NCBI RefSeq assembly: GCF_900172225.1
Contig: NZ_FWFO01000007.1
Coordinates: forward strand, 1-64,000
Source: Falsiruegeria litorea R37
GTDB taxonomy: Bacteria > Pseudomonadota > Alphaproteobacteria > Rhodobacterales > Rhodobacteraceae
Reading direction: 5' to 3'
DNA: 64,000 nucleotides
A program made the position numbers and the translations under genes. Positions 43,373-52,011 of the stretch are shown piece after piece. Each line of letters starts with the position of its first letter. Within the stretch, counting starts at the first letter, position 1. Under the pieces are notes generated by a model. It was not told where the DNA came from and ran no database searches. It saw only the letters and a program-made list of their open reading frames with translations.

Positions 43373-43829
43373 CTGTCATCCTCCCTGAGTTTGTCGGACG
43401 TTAAAAGCGCTTTGGGCTTTCTCAAAGTAGTTAGCGTACGAACGGGGCTTGTGACGTTGCGGCAAAAACAGACCAACCGGTCTGTATCTTTCTTGAAATA
43501 GGCAACATTGGAGCACCAAGAACGATGCCTTGGTTCAAGCGCCGCACCCTATCAGCAGTCAATCGCCACATCAGACAAAACCAGCGTTACCATTTGATTT
43601 TAATACCACTTTTCAACAAACCGACGTCGGAGAATTGCACCAAAGTGCTTGAAGAACCCAACTTTTGAACGCCGGCTCGTTGTCATTCACATGTCTCGGA
43701 AAACAGGCGAATCCCATCACTTTCGGATGACGTAACGAAACACAGGCAATCAAAAAGGGCCCGTGTCACCTTCCTGCAAAGCCCGAAATCAGGGCCTGCG
43801 AACGCACGATAGAGACGAAAGGGAGTGTC
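43373..43829. other. intergenic region between divergent acyl-CoA genes
   Basis: No gene is seen in these 457 bases. They contain the TetR-type operator at 43468-43485 about 96 bases before the ligase start, and otherwise AT-rich sequence toward the acyl-CoA dehydrogenase, whose ribosome binding site AAAGGGAG lies just before 43830. Confidence 0.6.
43468..43485. promoter_or_regulatory. TetR-type operator
   Basis: ACAGACC and GGTCTGT are perfect 7-base arms around AACC. This is the common form of TetR-family operators in front of fatty acid genes. No tetR gene lies in the window, so the regulator must be encoded elsewhere. Confidence 0.65.
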
Positions 43830-45455
43830 ATGACCGCGTCAGCATCGATGAGCCATCTACCCACACATGAAGTGGAAAATCAGCCAATCCCCCGTGATGG
43901 CTTTGACCTTTGGGAAACCGACCCGATCCTACGTGACCACGTTGTTTTGAGCGAGGCCGACACAGCCGCCCTCGCCAACTTGGGCGCCAAATTGGGCAGC
44001 GCCGAAATGCGCGAAGCTGGACGCGAGGCCAATCGGGTCGAACCCAAACTGATCAGCTTCGATCGTTCGGGCCGCCGCTTGGACGAGGTTCGTTTTCACC
44101 CCGGGTACCACAAGCTGATGGATCTGGCGTTTTCTTCGGGGATCGCATCAGCCGCGTGGGAGAAAAACGCAAAAGGCGGTCACACCCATTATGTTGCTGG
44201 CAGCTATATGATTGGCCAGATCGAACCCGGTGTGAATTGCCCCGTTGCAATGACCTATGCCGCTGTGCCGTCGCTGGCGTTTGCACCCGAGCTGGAAAAG
44301 ATCTGGCGTCCCAAGCTGACAGCGCGTGCGTATGACACCGATCTGAAACCAGTCGAGCAAAAACGCGCCGCTACTCTCGGCATGGCCATGACCGAGAAGC
44401 AAGGTGGATCGGATGTGCGCGCCAACAGCACCATCGCCACTCCCGACGGTGACGCTTATCGCCTGCGCGGTCACAAATGGTTTTGTTCGGCACCGATGTG
44501 CGACGGGTTCCTGACATTGGCACAGGCACCCGGTGGACTGACCTGTTTCCTGGTGCCACGCTGGCTTGAAGGCGAGCGGAACTCGATGCACGTGATGCGC
44601 CTCAAGGATAAGCTGGGCAATCGCGCCAATGCTTCGTCCGAGATCGAATACCACGATACACTGGCCTATCGCGTAGGCGACGAAGGACGCGGCGTTCCCA
44701 CGATCATCGAAATGGTACAGCACACCCGGTTGGGCACGGCTATTGCGCCTGCGGGCCTGATGCGTGGCGCCCTGGCCGAGGCGAATTGGTGGGTCAAAGG
44801 GCGCTCGACCTTTCAACGTCGCCTGATCGACCAGCCGATGATGCGCGCAGTTCTGGCCGACCTGACACTGGACTTCGAAGGCACCACCGCGCTGGCCCTG
44901 TACATCGCGCGCGCGTTTGACAGCGGCTCGGACGAAGACATGGCCTTTGCCCGCATCGCTGTTGCCTTGTCCAAATTTCTGGGCAACAAGCTGGCCCCCA
45001 CGATCGTCTACGAAGCCATGGAATGTCTGGGTGGCGTTGGTTACACCGAAGACACCCCCCTACCCCTGTTGTTCCGGGAAACCCCCCTCAACTCGATCTG
45101 GGAAGGTTCGGGCAACGTGATCTGTCTGGACGTGCTGCGCGCCTTGACGCGCGAACCCGAATGCGGCGAAGCCTTGCGCGCCGATCTGGACAAGGCACGC
45201 GGAGCCAACGCAACCTACGATGCCGCGCTGGATCAACATTGGGCCCGCTGGCCTGCCCTTCCTGCCGAAGCAGAAGCCCGGTGGTTTGCGGAAAGCCTGG
45301 CCACTTTGATGACCGCCTCGGTCCTGTTGCGCTTTTCAACTGCTGCAGTATCGGATGCCTATGTCGCCACACGCTTGAATCCCACCGGGCGCGGTCGGAT
45401 CTATGGTGCAACCACCGGAATGGACACGGGCGCCATCCTCGAACGTCTGGGTTAA
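43830..45455 (+). CDS. acyl-CoA dehydrogenase, AidB-like
   Basis: The 541-residue length and the segments GMAMTEKQGGSDVRANSTIA, HKWFCSAPMCDGFLTLAQAP, MHVMRLKDKLGNRANASSEI and YEAMECLGGVGYTEDTPLPL match the AidB branch of acyl-CoA dehydrogenases, longer than ordinary members at about 380-400. AidB is induced by alkylation stress in enterobacteria; marine homologues next to acyl-CoA ligases are more likely catabolic. ATG 43830 follows AAAGGGAG. The C-terminus overlaps the convergent hydrolase gene by 4 bases. Confidence 0.88.
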   Translation: MTASASMSHLPTHEVENQPIPRDGFDLWETDPILRDHVVLSEADTAALANLGAKLGSAEMREAGREANRVEPKLISFDRSGRRLDEVRFHPGYHKLMDLAFSSGIASAAWEKNAKGGHTHYVAGSYMIGQIEPGVNCPVAMTYAAVPSLAFAPELEKIWRPKLTARAYDTDLKPVEQKRAATLGMAMTEKQGGSDVRANSTIATPDGDAYRLRGHKWFCSAPMCDGFLTLAQAPGGLTCFLVPRWLEGERNSMHVMRLKDKLGNRANASSEIEYHDTLAYRVGDEGRGVPTIIEMVQHTRLGTAIAPAGLMRGALAEANWWVKGRSTFQRRLIDQPMMRAVLADLTLDFEGTTALALYIARAFDSGSDEDMAFARIAVALSKFLGNKLAPTIVYEAMECLGGVGYTEDTPLPLLFRETPLNSIWEGSGNVICLDVLRALTREPECGEALRADLDKARGANATYDAALDQHWARWPALPAEAEARWFAESLATLMTASVLLRFSTAAVSDAYVATRLNPTGRGRIYGATTGMDTGAILERLG

Positions 45456-46228
45456 GTCAACGAGGTGATGAACCGGTGCAGGTGGTCGGCGACCACCTCT
45501 CCGGCCTCAAGCAGGATTGAATGCCGCAATTCGGGCAGGATAACCAAACCCGAGTTCGGCAACGCTTTGTCGATCAGACGGTTCAGACGCGGATTGCAGC
45601 CACCATCATTCTCTCCGGTCAGAACCAGCGCCGGCGCGGTGACTTGGTCCAACCAGGGTGACATTTCGGTGCCCGCATAAATGCGGAAGACGTTCAGAAA
45701 GACATCTGGGTCGGTCTCGACCACCTGTTTCAGACGGTTGCGCACAACGTCCGGGTGTGCGGCCAGAAAGTCGTCGGTGAACCAGCGCGCGGTAAGGGTC
45801 TCCAGAACCTGCGGGATGCCCTTTTCCTCCATTGCATGGACAACACCCCAGACTTTTTCGCTGTCATCCTTGGTCCGAAAGGCGGCCGTCGACAACAGCC
45901 CAAGCGACAGCACCCGATCCGGGTGTTTCACCGCATACGCCGGACCAATCATGCCACCCAAAGAATGCCCCGCAAAATGGGCCTTTTCGTATCCGGTGCG
46001 GGCGCGCAAAGCTTCAAGATCATTCACCAGCTCATTCAGCCCAAATTCCCCCTCCGGCATGGGTGAGGCGCCATGACCGCGCAGGTCATATGTGATCACC
46101 GTGAAATGGCGGACCAGTGTGGGCAAGGCGCGCGCCCATGTGCTGCGCGCCGCGCCAATGCCGTGGATCAGAAACAGGGGCGGGCCTTCGCCCTGCACCG
46201 TGTACTCGCAATCAATCACATCTGTCAT
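45452..46228 (-). CDS. alpha/beta hydrolase
   Basis: The 258-residue protein has the alpha/beta-hydrolase order: oxyanion HGIGAARSTW, nucleophile elbow FAGHSLGGMI (Ser89), an acidic residue in LTGENDGGCNPRL and the histidine in ELRHSILLEA. It resembles 3-oxoadipate enol-lactonase-type and related esterases. It is grouped with a tautomerase and a luciferase-type flavoenzyme in the same direction, suggesting a small degradative operon of unknown substrate. Confidence 0.88.
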   Translation of the reverse strand: MTDVIDCEYTVQGEGPPLFLIHGIGAARSTWARALPTLVRHFTVITYDLRGHGASPMPEGEFGLNELVNDLEALRARTGYEKAHFAGHSLGGMIGPAYAVKHPDRVLSLGLLSTAAFRTKDDSEKVWGVVHAMEEKGIPQVLETLTARWFTDDFLAAHPDVVRNRLKQVVETDPDVFLNVFRIYAGTEMSPWLDQVTAPALVLTGENDGGCNPRLNRLIDKALPNSGLVILPELRHSILLEAGEVVADHLHRFITSLT

Positions 46229-46237
46229 GGCAGTCCC

Positions 46238-46432
46238 CTAGTCCGGAAATTTGTCCGAGCACAGCTGCCCGCCAGAGCCCCAATTGCTCTTGTCCACATC
46301 AGTGATCACGACGTGAACACTGTCGGGATTGCCGCCCGCAGCCCCCACAAATGCATCGGTCAAATCGCGAACCAGCGCGCGCTTTTGTTCTTCGCTGCGG
46401 CCGGAAAACATTTCTACACGGATGATGGGCAT
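46238..46432 (-). CDS. 4-oxalocrotonate tautomerase family protein
   Basis: The 64-residue protein begins MPIIRVEMFSGRSEEQKRAL. After Met removal Pro1 is the catalytic base of the tautomerase superfamily, and the conserved arginine near residue 12 (GRSEEQK) is present. The ATG at 46432 is chosen because it places the proline at position 2; a longer open frame exists upstream but has no merit. The size is that of short 4-OT-like subunits. It lies 9 bases from the hydrolase gene. Confidence 0.88.
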   Translation of the reverse strand: MPIIRVEMFSGRSEEQKRALVRDLTDAFVGAAGGNPDSVHVVITDVDKSNWGSGGQLCSDKFPD

Positions 46433-46461
46433 GATTGTCGTCCTTTTGTCATTTGTTCCGG

Positions 46462-47502
46462 TCACTCGGCAGCAACCGCAGGGCGCCCGGTGAAATGGGG
46501 CATCACCTCTTCGCCGAAACATTGGATGGCATCCAGCGTCTCTTGCGCATCGCAGCCAAAGTTCACGTTCACAATGACGCGGTCAATGCCCAGTTCGGCA
46601 TAAGGGGCCAGCTTGTCGATGATTTCTTGCGGGGTGCCGATAAGCAGGCTGTCGGCCAGCTCGTCCACCGTCTGTTTGCGCGGCAATTCTCGGATCATGC
46701 CTCCATCGACCAGCCCGGGTCCCGTGAAGACGTTGTCGAACCGGCTGTAGTAGCGATGCGCCGCCGCGACCTTGGCCTGTCGATCCGCCTGTGAACCCGC
46801 CACAAACCCAACCCGCGACAGCGACAGAGTCAGATCACGCCCCCCCTCACCCATCTCGGCCTTGGCACGGTGGAATCCGCCCACCTGATCCAGCAGCAAC
46901 TGATGATTGCCTGCCAGCGGCGTGGTTTGAATGTGAAATCCGCGCTTGGTGCAATTATAGATCCCTTCAGGGTTCATCACAGCCATCATCATCTGCGGCC
47001 CGCCGGGGCGCATCGGGCGTGGCATGATGGTGATGGGGTCGAACTGATAGAACTCACCATCCCAGGCCACCTCTTCCCGGGTTAGCAGCGCCTGCAACAC
47101 ATCAAGCGATTCATTGAACCGCGCCTGCGTCTGATCCATCGGGACGCCAAGACGCTCCATCTCGTACTTGAAGGCGCCACGCCCGACGCCCAGCATCAAC
47201 CGCCCTTCGGTAAAGATGTCGGCCACCACGACTTCTCCGGCGTAGGTGCGCATGTCATGTAGTGGCAATACCACAATCGAGGTCATGATCTTGATGCGTT
47301 GCGTATGCGCCGCGATCTTGACGGCAAATTGCAAGGGCGCGGGCATCATCAAACAGTTGATCAGATGGTGTTCGGTAACCGAGACAGCGTCAAAACCCAA
47401 CCGATCGGCCAGCTTAGCCTGCTCCAACATGTCTGCATAGACCCGGTCCCCTCCATAGGATTTATCCGGATAATCGGCGGACAACTGAATGCTAAATTCC
47501 AT
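46462..47502 (-). CDS. LLM-class (luciferase-like) flavin-dependent monooxygenase
   Basis: The 346-residue TIM-barrel protein has the family segments GFDAVSVTEHHLINCLMMPA, TSIVVLPLHDMRTYAGEVVV, RLMLGVGRGAFKYEMERLGV and LLIGTPQEIIDKLAPYAELG. Such enzymes use reduced flavin from a separate reductase to oxidise small or sulfur-containing molecules. It is first in the leftward group with tautomerase and hydrolase and divergent from a LysR gene that probably controls it. Confidence 0.9.
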   Translation of the reverse strand: MEFSIQLSADYPDKSYGGDRVYADMLEQAKLADRLGFDAVSVTEHHLINCLMMPAPLQFAVKIAAHTQRIKIMTSIVVLPLHDMRTYAGEVVVADIFTEGRLMLGVGRGAFKYEMERLGVPMDQTQARFNESLDVLQALLTREEVAWDGEFYQFDPITIMPRPMRPGGPQMMMAVMNPEGIYNCTKRGFHIQTTPLAGNHQLLLDQVGGFHRAKAEMGEGGRDLTLSLSRVGFVAGSQADRQAKVAAAHRYYSRFDNVFTGPGLVDGGMIRELPRKQTVDELADSLLIGTPQEIIDKLAPYAELGIDRVIVNVNFGCDAQETLDAIQCFGEEVMPHFTGRPAVAAE

Positions 47503-47550
47503 TTGTACGGCCTCCCTTTCTCCAAGGGTGCCAGAAATATTTAAGTCAGG

Positions 47551-47583
47551 AAAACGGATTTATTCTATTCTATAATTCGTTTT
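47551..47583. promoter_or_regulatory. inverted repeat between the LLM and LysR genes
   Basis: AAAACGGATT and AATTCGTTTT are 10-base arms with one mismatch around an AT-rich 13-base centre, in the 98-base divergent gap. This is the expected place for the LysR binding site controlling the flavoenzyme operon and lysR itself. Confidence 0.5.
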
Positions 47584-47600
47584 TCTTTCATTATCTGCCC

Positions 47601-48428
47601 ATGAACATTTCGGCGATCCAAACCTTTTTGAGCGTTGTGCGCACCCGGAACCTGAACCGGGCGGCAGAAGAGATGAATGTGACCCAGTCCGCCGTATCGG
47701 CCCGGCTGGACGGGTTGGAGCAGGCGCTTGGAGCGCAGTTGCTGATCCGGTCGCGGAAAGGGGCGACGCTCACGAAAGAGGGTTTTACCTTTCTCGAGCA
47801 GGCCCAAGTTATCGCCCGCAGTTGGGATAACGCTCGCACCAGGATCAGTCTGCCCCATGGCGTGACAACCGTATTCAGCTTGGCCTGCGACCCTGGGCTG
47901 TGGACAGGGCTGGGGCAGGATTGGGCTGACACCATTCGCGTGCGTCACCCCGACACCGCGCTTGAGGTTTGGACAGCTCAGACCTCGAACGCGCAGTCCT
48001 GGTTACAAAGCGGCATGTGCGATGCAGCATTGCTCACCGAGCCGCTGACCGGGCCACAGGTCGTGAGCAGGCCATTTGCAACCTGCAATTTAATCCAGGT
48101 CTCCAGCCGCCCTCGCAAGGCTGTTGAATGGCATCCGGACTATATTTATGTCGACTACGGCGCATCTGTCCGCGCCCAACATACCGAGAATTGGCCGAGC
48201 GACGAGTCCGCGTCCGTCTCGTTTTCCAATCCAGATTGGGCGATGTCGCACCTTTTGAAACAGGGGGGATCTGCCTATCTCCCTGAGCAAATGACCACAG
48301 ATCTTTTGACAGACGGCGCCTTGCATCGCGTCGAAAATGCGCCCCCTTTCCAACGCCAAAGTCACCTAACCTGGCGCAAGGATCGCGAAACCAGATTTCC
48401 CTGGCTCCCCCATGACATCGATATCTGA
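47601..48428 (+). CDS. LysR-family transcriptional regulator
   Basis: The 275-residue protein has the LysR helix-turn-helix at its N-terminus (RNLNRAAEEMNVTQSAVSAR, LEQALGAQLLIRSRKGATLT). Its effector domain is shorter than usual (members are often about 300 residues). It is divergent from the luciferase-type gene and likely its regulator. The isopropylmalate dehydrogenase-like gene downstream, in the same direction, is separated by 106 bases. Confidence 0.9.
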   Translation: MNISAIQTFLSVVRTRNLNRAAEEMNVTQSAVSARLDGLEQALGAQLLIRSRKGATLTKEGFTFLEQAQVIARSWDNARTRISLPHGVTTVFSLACDPGLWTGLGQDWADTIRVRHPDTALEVWTAQTSNAQSWLQSGMCDAALLTEPLTGPQVVSRPFATCNLIQVSSRPRKAVEWHPDYIYVDYGASVRAQHTENWPSDESASVSFSNPDWAMSHLLKQGGSAYLPEQMTTDLLTDGALHRVENAPPFQRQSHLTWRKDRETRFPWLPHDIDI

Positions 48429-48534
48429 TCTGCTGCTGCATTCCTTTGTAGAATGATCTGCATTCTCTGTTTCGGTCTTTCCCCTGACTTTTCTCCGCGC
48501 GATGCTGGCCCAAACTACAATGCGGGAATGACTT

Positions 48535-49620
48535 GTGGATAGACATGTGCTGGCCCTGGGCGGCGATGGGATCGGTCCGGAAATCTTGGAACAGGGTCTG
48601 CGGGTGGCGCGTCACCAGGCCAGGCATGCGGGCATTGACCTGCAGGTTGAGCACGGGTTGTTGCATGGGGCGTCATGGGACGTTCATGGCAGTTTTTGCA
48701 CGCACGAGGTACTGCAAAAGGCGCGCAGGTCAGATGCGTTACTTGTTGGGGCAGTGGGCGGACCCAAATGGGATAACATTGGCGTGCCTGGTGGAGCAGA
48801 ATGCCAGGATGGGTTGATGTACCTGCGATATCACCTGCAGACCTATCTGGGTCTGCGTCCGTCCCGCGCCCGTGTTCCGTTGATGCATCGTTCACCGCTT
48901 CGCCGCGACATAGTTGATGGAGCGGACGTTCTGATCCTGCGCGAGATGTGCGGCGGCGCGATGTTTGCCTCAGAGCGCGGACAGCGGCAGATCAACGGCC
49001 TGCGTCAGGGTTATGACCTGACCGCCTATGACGAGGGCGAGGTTACGCGCTTTGCCCATGGCGGCTTTCAGCTGGCAGCGCAACGGCGCGGAAGGCTGGT
49101 CAGCTGCGACAAATCCAACGTGATGGAAAGCTACAAACTCTGGCGCGACGTGGTAAGCGACGTGGCGCGCGATTATCCCGATGTCGAGTTTGAAAACATG
49201 TTTGCGGACAATTGCGCCTATCAATTGATGATGCGGCCGGGTGACTTCGACGTGGTGATCGGCTGCAATCAATTGGGGGACGTGCTCAGCGATCTGACAG
49301 CAGTCTATGCCGGATCGCTTGGCATGTTACCTTCGGCTTCGCTCAGCGCGAACCCCGACCAGGGGCAGGTATTTGGCATGTACGAAAGCACCGCCGGGTC
49401 GGCGCCCGATATTGTCGGACAGGGTATAGCCAACCCCGTCGGTACCATCCTGTCGGTCGGCATGATGTTCACCTATAGCTTTGGCCTGCCCCGGATCGAA
49501 CAGCGGATTGAGGCCGCCGTAGATGCCGTGTTGACCCAAGGCGTAATGACACCCGATTTGGGGGGAGCCGCGAACACGGTTGAAATGACCGACGCCATCT
49601 TGGAAATGCTTGAGGCATGA
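48535..49620 (+). CDS. isocitrate/isopropylmalate dehydrogenase family protein
   Basis: GTG at 48535 starts a 361-residue protein opening with HVLALGGDGIGPEILEQGL. The family signatures are present: VGGPKWDN, LRPSRARVP, the substrate-binding tyrosine region TAYDEGEVTRFA, CDKSNVMESYKLWRDVV and VIGCNQLGDVLSDLTAVYAG. The DKSN and CNQLGD variants (LeuB has DKAN and TxNxFGD) argue against LeuB itself and for another beta-decarboxylating dehydrogenase of a 2-hydroxy acid, such as a tartrate or malate-type enzyme. No leuCD is nearby. Confidence 0.85.
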   Translation: MDRHVLALGGDGIGPEILEQGLRVARHQARHAGIDLQVEHGLLHGASWDVHGSFCTHEVLQKARRSDALLVGAVGGPKWDNIGVPGGAECQDGLMYLRYHLQTYLGLRPSRARVPLMHRSPLRRDIVDGADVLILREMCGGAMFASERGQRQINGLRQGYDLTAYDEGEVTRFAHGGFQLAAQRRGRLVSCDKSNVMESYKLWRDVVSDVARDYPDVEFENMFADNCAYQLMMRPGDFDVVIGCNQLGDVLSDLTAVYAGSLGMLPSASLSANPDQGQVFGMYESTAGSAPDIVGQGIANPVGTILSVGMMFTYSFGLPRIEQRIEAAVDAVLTQGVMTPDLGGAANTVEMTDAILEMLEA

Positions 49621-49734
49621 ATGGCTAGACTAAGTCACAGCCGGAAGCAGATCGGCCGGGTGTGTTCTGGCCGCGCAAACGCAAGCAGCGGATGCAACAA
49701 GAGTAATCAAGGTCGGGTATTGGATATGTCATCA

Positions 49735-49770
49735 TAGCATAGCACCAGGTGGCCACCTGGAGCTATGCTA
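49735..49770. repeat. 36-base near-perfect palindrome between convergent genes
   Basis: TAGCATAGC-A-CCAGGTGG is followed without a gap by CCACCTGG-A-GCTATGCTA. The two 18-base halves are reverse complements except for one A/A pair. It lies 114 bases after the isopropylmalate dehydrogenase-like gene and 47 bases after the Tm-1-like gene, which converge on it. No T-run flanks it, so it may be a bidirectional processing or termination element, a cruciform or the core of a repeat. Confidence 0.7.
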
Positions 49771-49817
49771 ACGCGACTGAAGCCTGTGTCCGTTCAATGG
49801 CTTTTGGGGTCAGGCCC

Positions 49818-51056
49818 CTAGGAGCCGACGCTTACAGTACCATCATCCACCCAGGCATCAAAAACACGAAGGACAGCTTCGCAAAACTCTGCGTCGTTGA
49901 TGTGGGCATCCACCTCGGTTGTTGGAACCACCCCAGGCATCATTTTACGCACCTCGTCGACCATGTCTGCAAGCGCTTCCGGTGCGTAGGCTTCTTCACC
50001 CTCTTTGTCCCAGGCCTCAACGCCTTGGGTCGGCAAGAAGAAATGAACCGGACCGGTTGCAGCACCTAGCCGGTTGGCCAGTTCTCGCACCCAGGCCCGA
50101 CGCTCGCCGCCACTAAAAACCGAGCTTTTGATCAGCCGATTGTGTTCGTGAAACGGGCGATCGGCATAAGCCTCGGGTATCTCTTGCCAACCTGCAAAAT
50201 CCAGCAAATCCAATGCCCCAGGTGCCACCATCTGGGGGGTGCCCACGCGCCCCGCATTTGTCACCCGGTCCTCACCGCTCGAGACAACCGATCCGGCCAT
50301 GAGGTTGCCAAACTCCTGCATGCAAAAGTCCATGACGCAGGCAAAAGCCCCTTCGCCTGCCAGTTTCTCAAACGCCATGCCCCCCATGCCGGTAGAGTGG
50401 AATACGGCCACTTCGAATCCTCGCTCTTCCAGCGCAGGTTTGAGAGTTTTCATATAACGAAGACAGGATGAGCCCAAACTGGTCATCCCAATAAGGGGTT
50501 TGCTCCGGTCCGGCGCAATGGCTGCTTTGGTGGCCCCGACCACAGCACCAGCTGCTTGGCTGAGAGAGGATCTGCAGATTGAGTTCATGCCGTAAAGCCC
50601 CCCGGCCCAGAGGATCATCTGGATGTCCGGCGCCAAACGGTGCGGCGGGATCAAAGGAGAGAAGCTGACGGTTGAGACGATGTATTTCGGCACCCCCATG
50701 GGCAACGCCTGCGCACAGTCAAGTGCCAGATCGGTGCCCATCGTCCCACCGTTGGCCAGCATCCCATCGAACCGACCTGCGGTATGGGCCTGGGCCACAA
50801 CCTTGGCTGCGCCTGCCGACATCACGCGGAACGCCTTGTTCTCGTCCCCAAGTGCGATCACTTCATCGATTGTCATGCCCCCGGCGGCAGCCACGTCGTG
50901 TTTTGAGATGTCGGTTGGCGTCTTCGGATCACCCAGAACGGAAACATCCATCGTCAACACCTGGGCGCCCTGTTCGCGAACCGCCTGTTCGATGAACCGC
51001 ATTTCGGGTTCTTTTGTGTCATAGGTGCCGATCAACAAAATTGTCTTGGTTGTCAT
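49818..51056 (-). CDS. Tm-1-like / UPF0261 family protein
   Basis: The 412-residue protein (ATG 51056 preceded by GGGAGGG) has the two-domain Tm-1-like architecture: TILLIGTYDTKEPEMRFIEQ with the ATP-binding-like N-terminal domain, then GMTSLGSSCLRYMKTLKPAL and VFHSTGMGGMAFEKL. The plant resistance protein Tm-1 shares this fold, and bacterial members are often near catabolic genes without a proven reaction. It overlaps nothing and is followed upstream in the operon by the kinase gene 2 bases away. Confidence 0.85.
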   Translation of the reverse strand: MTTKTILLIGTYDTKEPEMRFIEQAVREQGAQVLTMDVSVLGDPKTPTDISKHDVAAAGGMTIDEVIALGDENKAFRVMSAGAAKVVAQAHTAGRFDGMLANGGTMGTDLALDCAQALPMGVPKYIVSTVSFSPLIPPHRLAPDIQMILWAGGLYGMNSICRSSLSQAAGAVVGATKAAIAPDRSKPLIGMTSLGSSCLRYMKTLKPALEERGFEVAVFHSTGMGGMAFEKLAGEGAFACVMDFCMQEFGNLMAGSVVSSGEDRVTNAGRVGTPQMVAPGALDLLDFAGWQEIPEAYADRPFHEHNRLIKSSVFSGGERRAWVRELANRLGAATGPVHFFLPTQGVEAWDKEGEEAYAPEALADMVDEVRKMMPGVVPTTEVDAHINDAEFCEAVLRVFDAWVDDGTVSVGS

Positions 51057-51057
51057 C

Positions 51058-52011
51058 TCATCCCTCCCCATGTGCCGACCGGTTCAGGTATTCTGACACA
51101 ACGGTTCTGGCTGTTTCGATAAATCGTGTGTTGCGCGCGGGCCCGCCCTCTTCACTCAGACGAAGTGTTATCCAACCCACGTAAGTGACCGCGCGAAGCG
51201 ACAAAAAGAGGTCTAGCAACGCAGTGTCGATGTCCCGTTCCTGACGGTATCCGTCCAGCAATGCGTCCTTGAGCAATGGGTAATCCGGCTCGTTCAAATT
51301 CTTGACCAATGCGGTCGCAATGTCGAACAGCCGAAAGCCAAAGCCCGCATCGTCAAAGTCGATGAAACGCACGTTCTGGCCGTCTGTCATGATGTTCTCC
51401 CGCACAAGATCGGCGTGAATCAGACCATAGTCCAGCGATGCCTCCATTTGTGCGAGGTCTGTGTTGGCCACCCGTCGGTATCTTGTCAGCAGTTCGCTGT
51501 CGTCACCGGTCAAGGTTGGATTTTCCCAGAACCGACCCCAAAGCGGGGCATCCCCCAACAGGCCCGCACGATCCCAGGACCACCGCGAAAACGCCGCAGG
51601 TGGGGTCCACCTATCGCTTGCTCGATGAAACCGGGCCATTTCTCGCCCAATTGCGCGGAACACGGCCGGGCTGTCCGAATGATCAATCCCGGCTGAGGTC
51701 GACCCAAGGGGGCGTCCCGGCAGCCAGCTTAGGACGTCAACTTGGATGCCGTCGACCGTGTGCAAATTCTGCCCGTCCAAGGCGGCCAAAGGTGTCGGCA
51801 CCCCGATCCCATCCCCCCCGAGAGCCGAAAGCCATGCCAATTCGGACTGCAAAGCCGCGTTCGAGTGCAGTCCACGTCGGTGCAGGCGCAGCGCAAAGGA
51901 GGTATCCTCTCGATCCACGCGGTAAACGTGGTTCTCACGCGTCGCAATCAAGGTCACCTGAGAACCCGAAAGCCCCCACAGCTCCAGCGCCTGGTCCACT
52001 ACGCCGCTCAT
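51058..52011 (-). CDS. APH-family small-molecule kinase
   Basis: The 317-residue protein has the aminoglycoside phosphotransferase-like kinase fold. The catalytic loop is LIHADLVRENIM and the metal-binding motif FIDFDDAGFGFRLFDIATAL. It is preceded in the operon by a phospho-lyase-type aminotransferase with a 4-base overlap. In other bacteria and in vertebrates hydroxylysine kinase of this family works with such a lyase, so it probably phosphorylates an amino alcohol in the cytoplasm. A homoserine- or choline-like substrate is also possible. Confidence 0.82.
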   Translation of the reverse strand: MSGVVDQALELWGLSGSQVTLIATRENHVYRVDREDTSFALRLHRRGLHSNAALQSELAWLSALGGDGIGVPTPLAALDGQNLHTVDGIQVDVLSWLPGRPLGSTSAGIDHSDSPAVFRAIGREMARFHRASDRWTPPAAFSRWSWDRAGLLGDAPLWGRFWENPTLTGDDSELLTRYRRVANTDLAQMEASLDYGLIHADLVRENIMTDGQNVRFIDFDDAGFGFRLFDIATALVKNLNEPDYPLLKDALLDGYRQERDIDTALLDLFLSLRAVTYVGWITLRLSEEGGPARNTRFIETARTVVSEYLNRSAHGEG

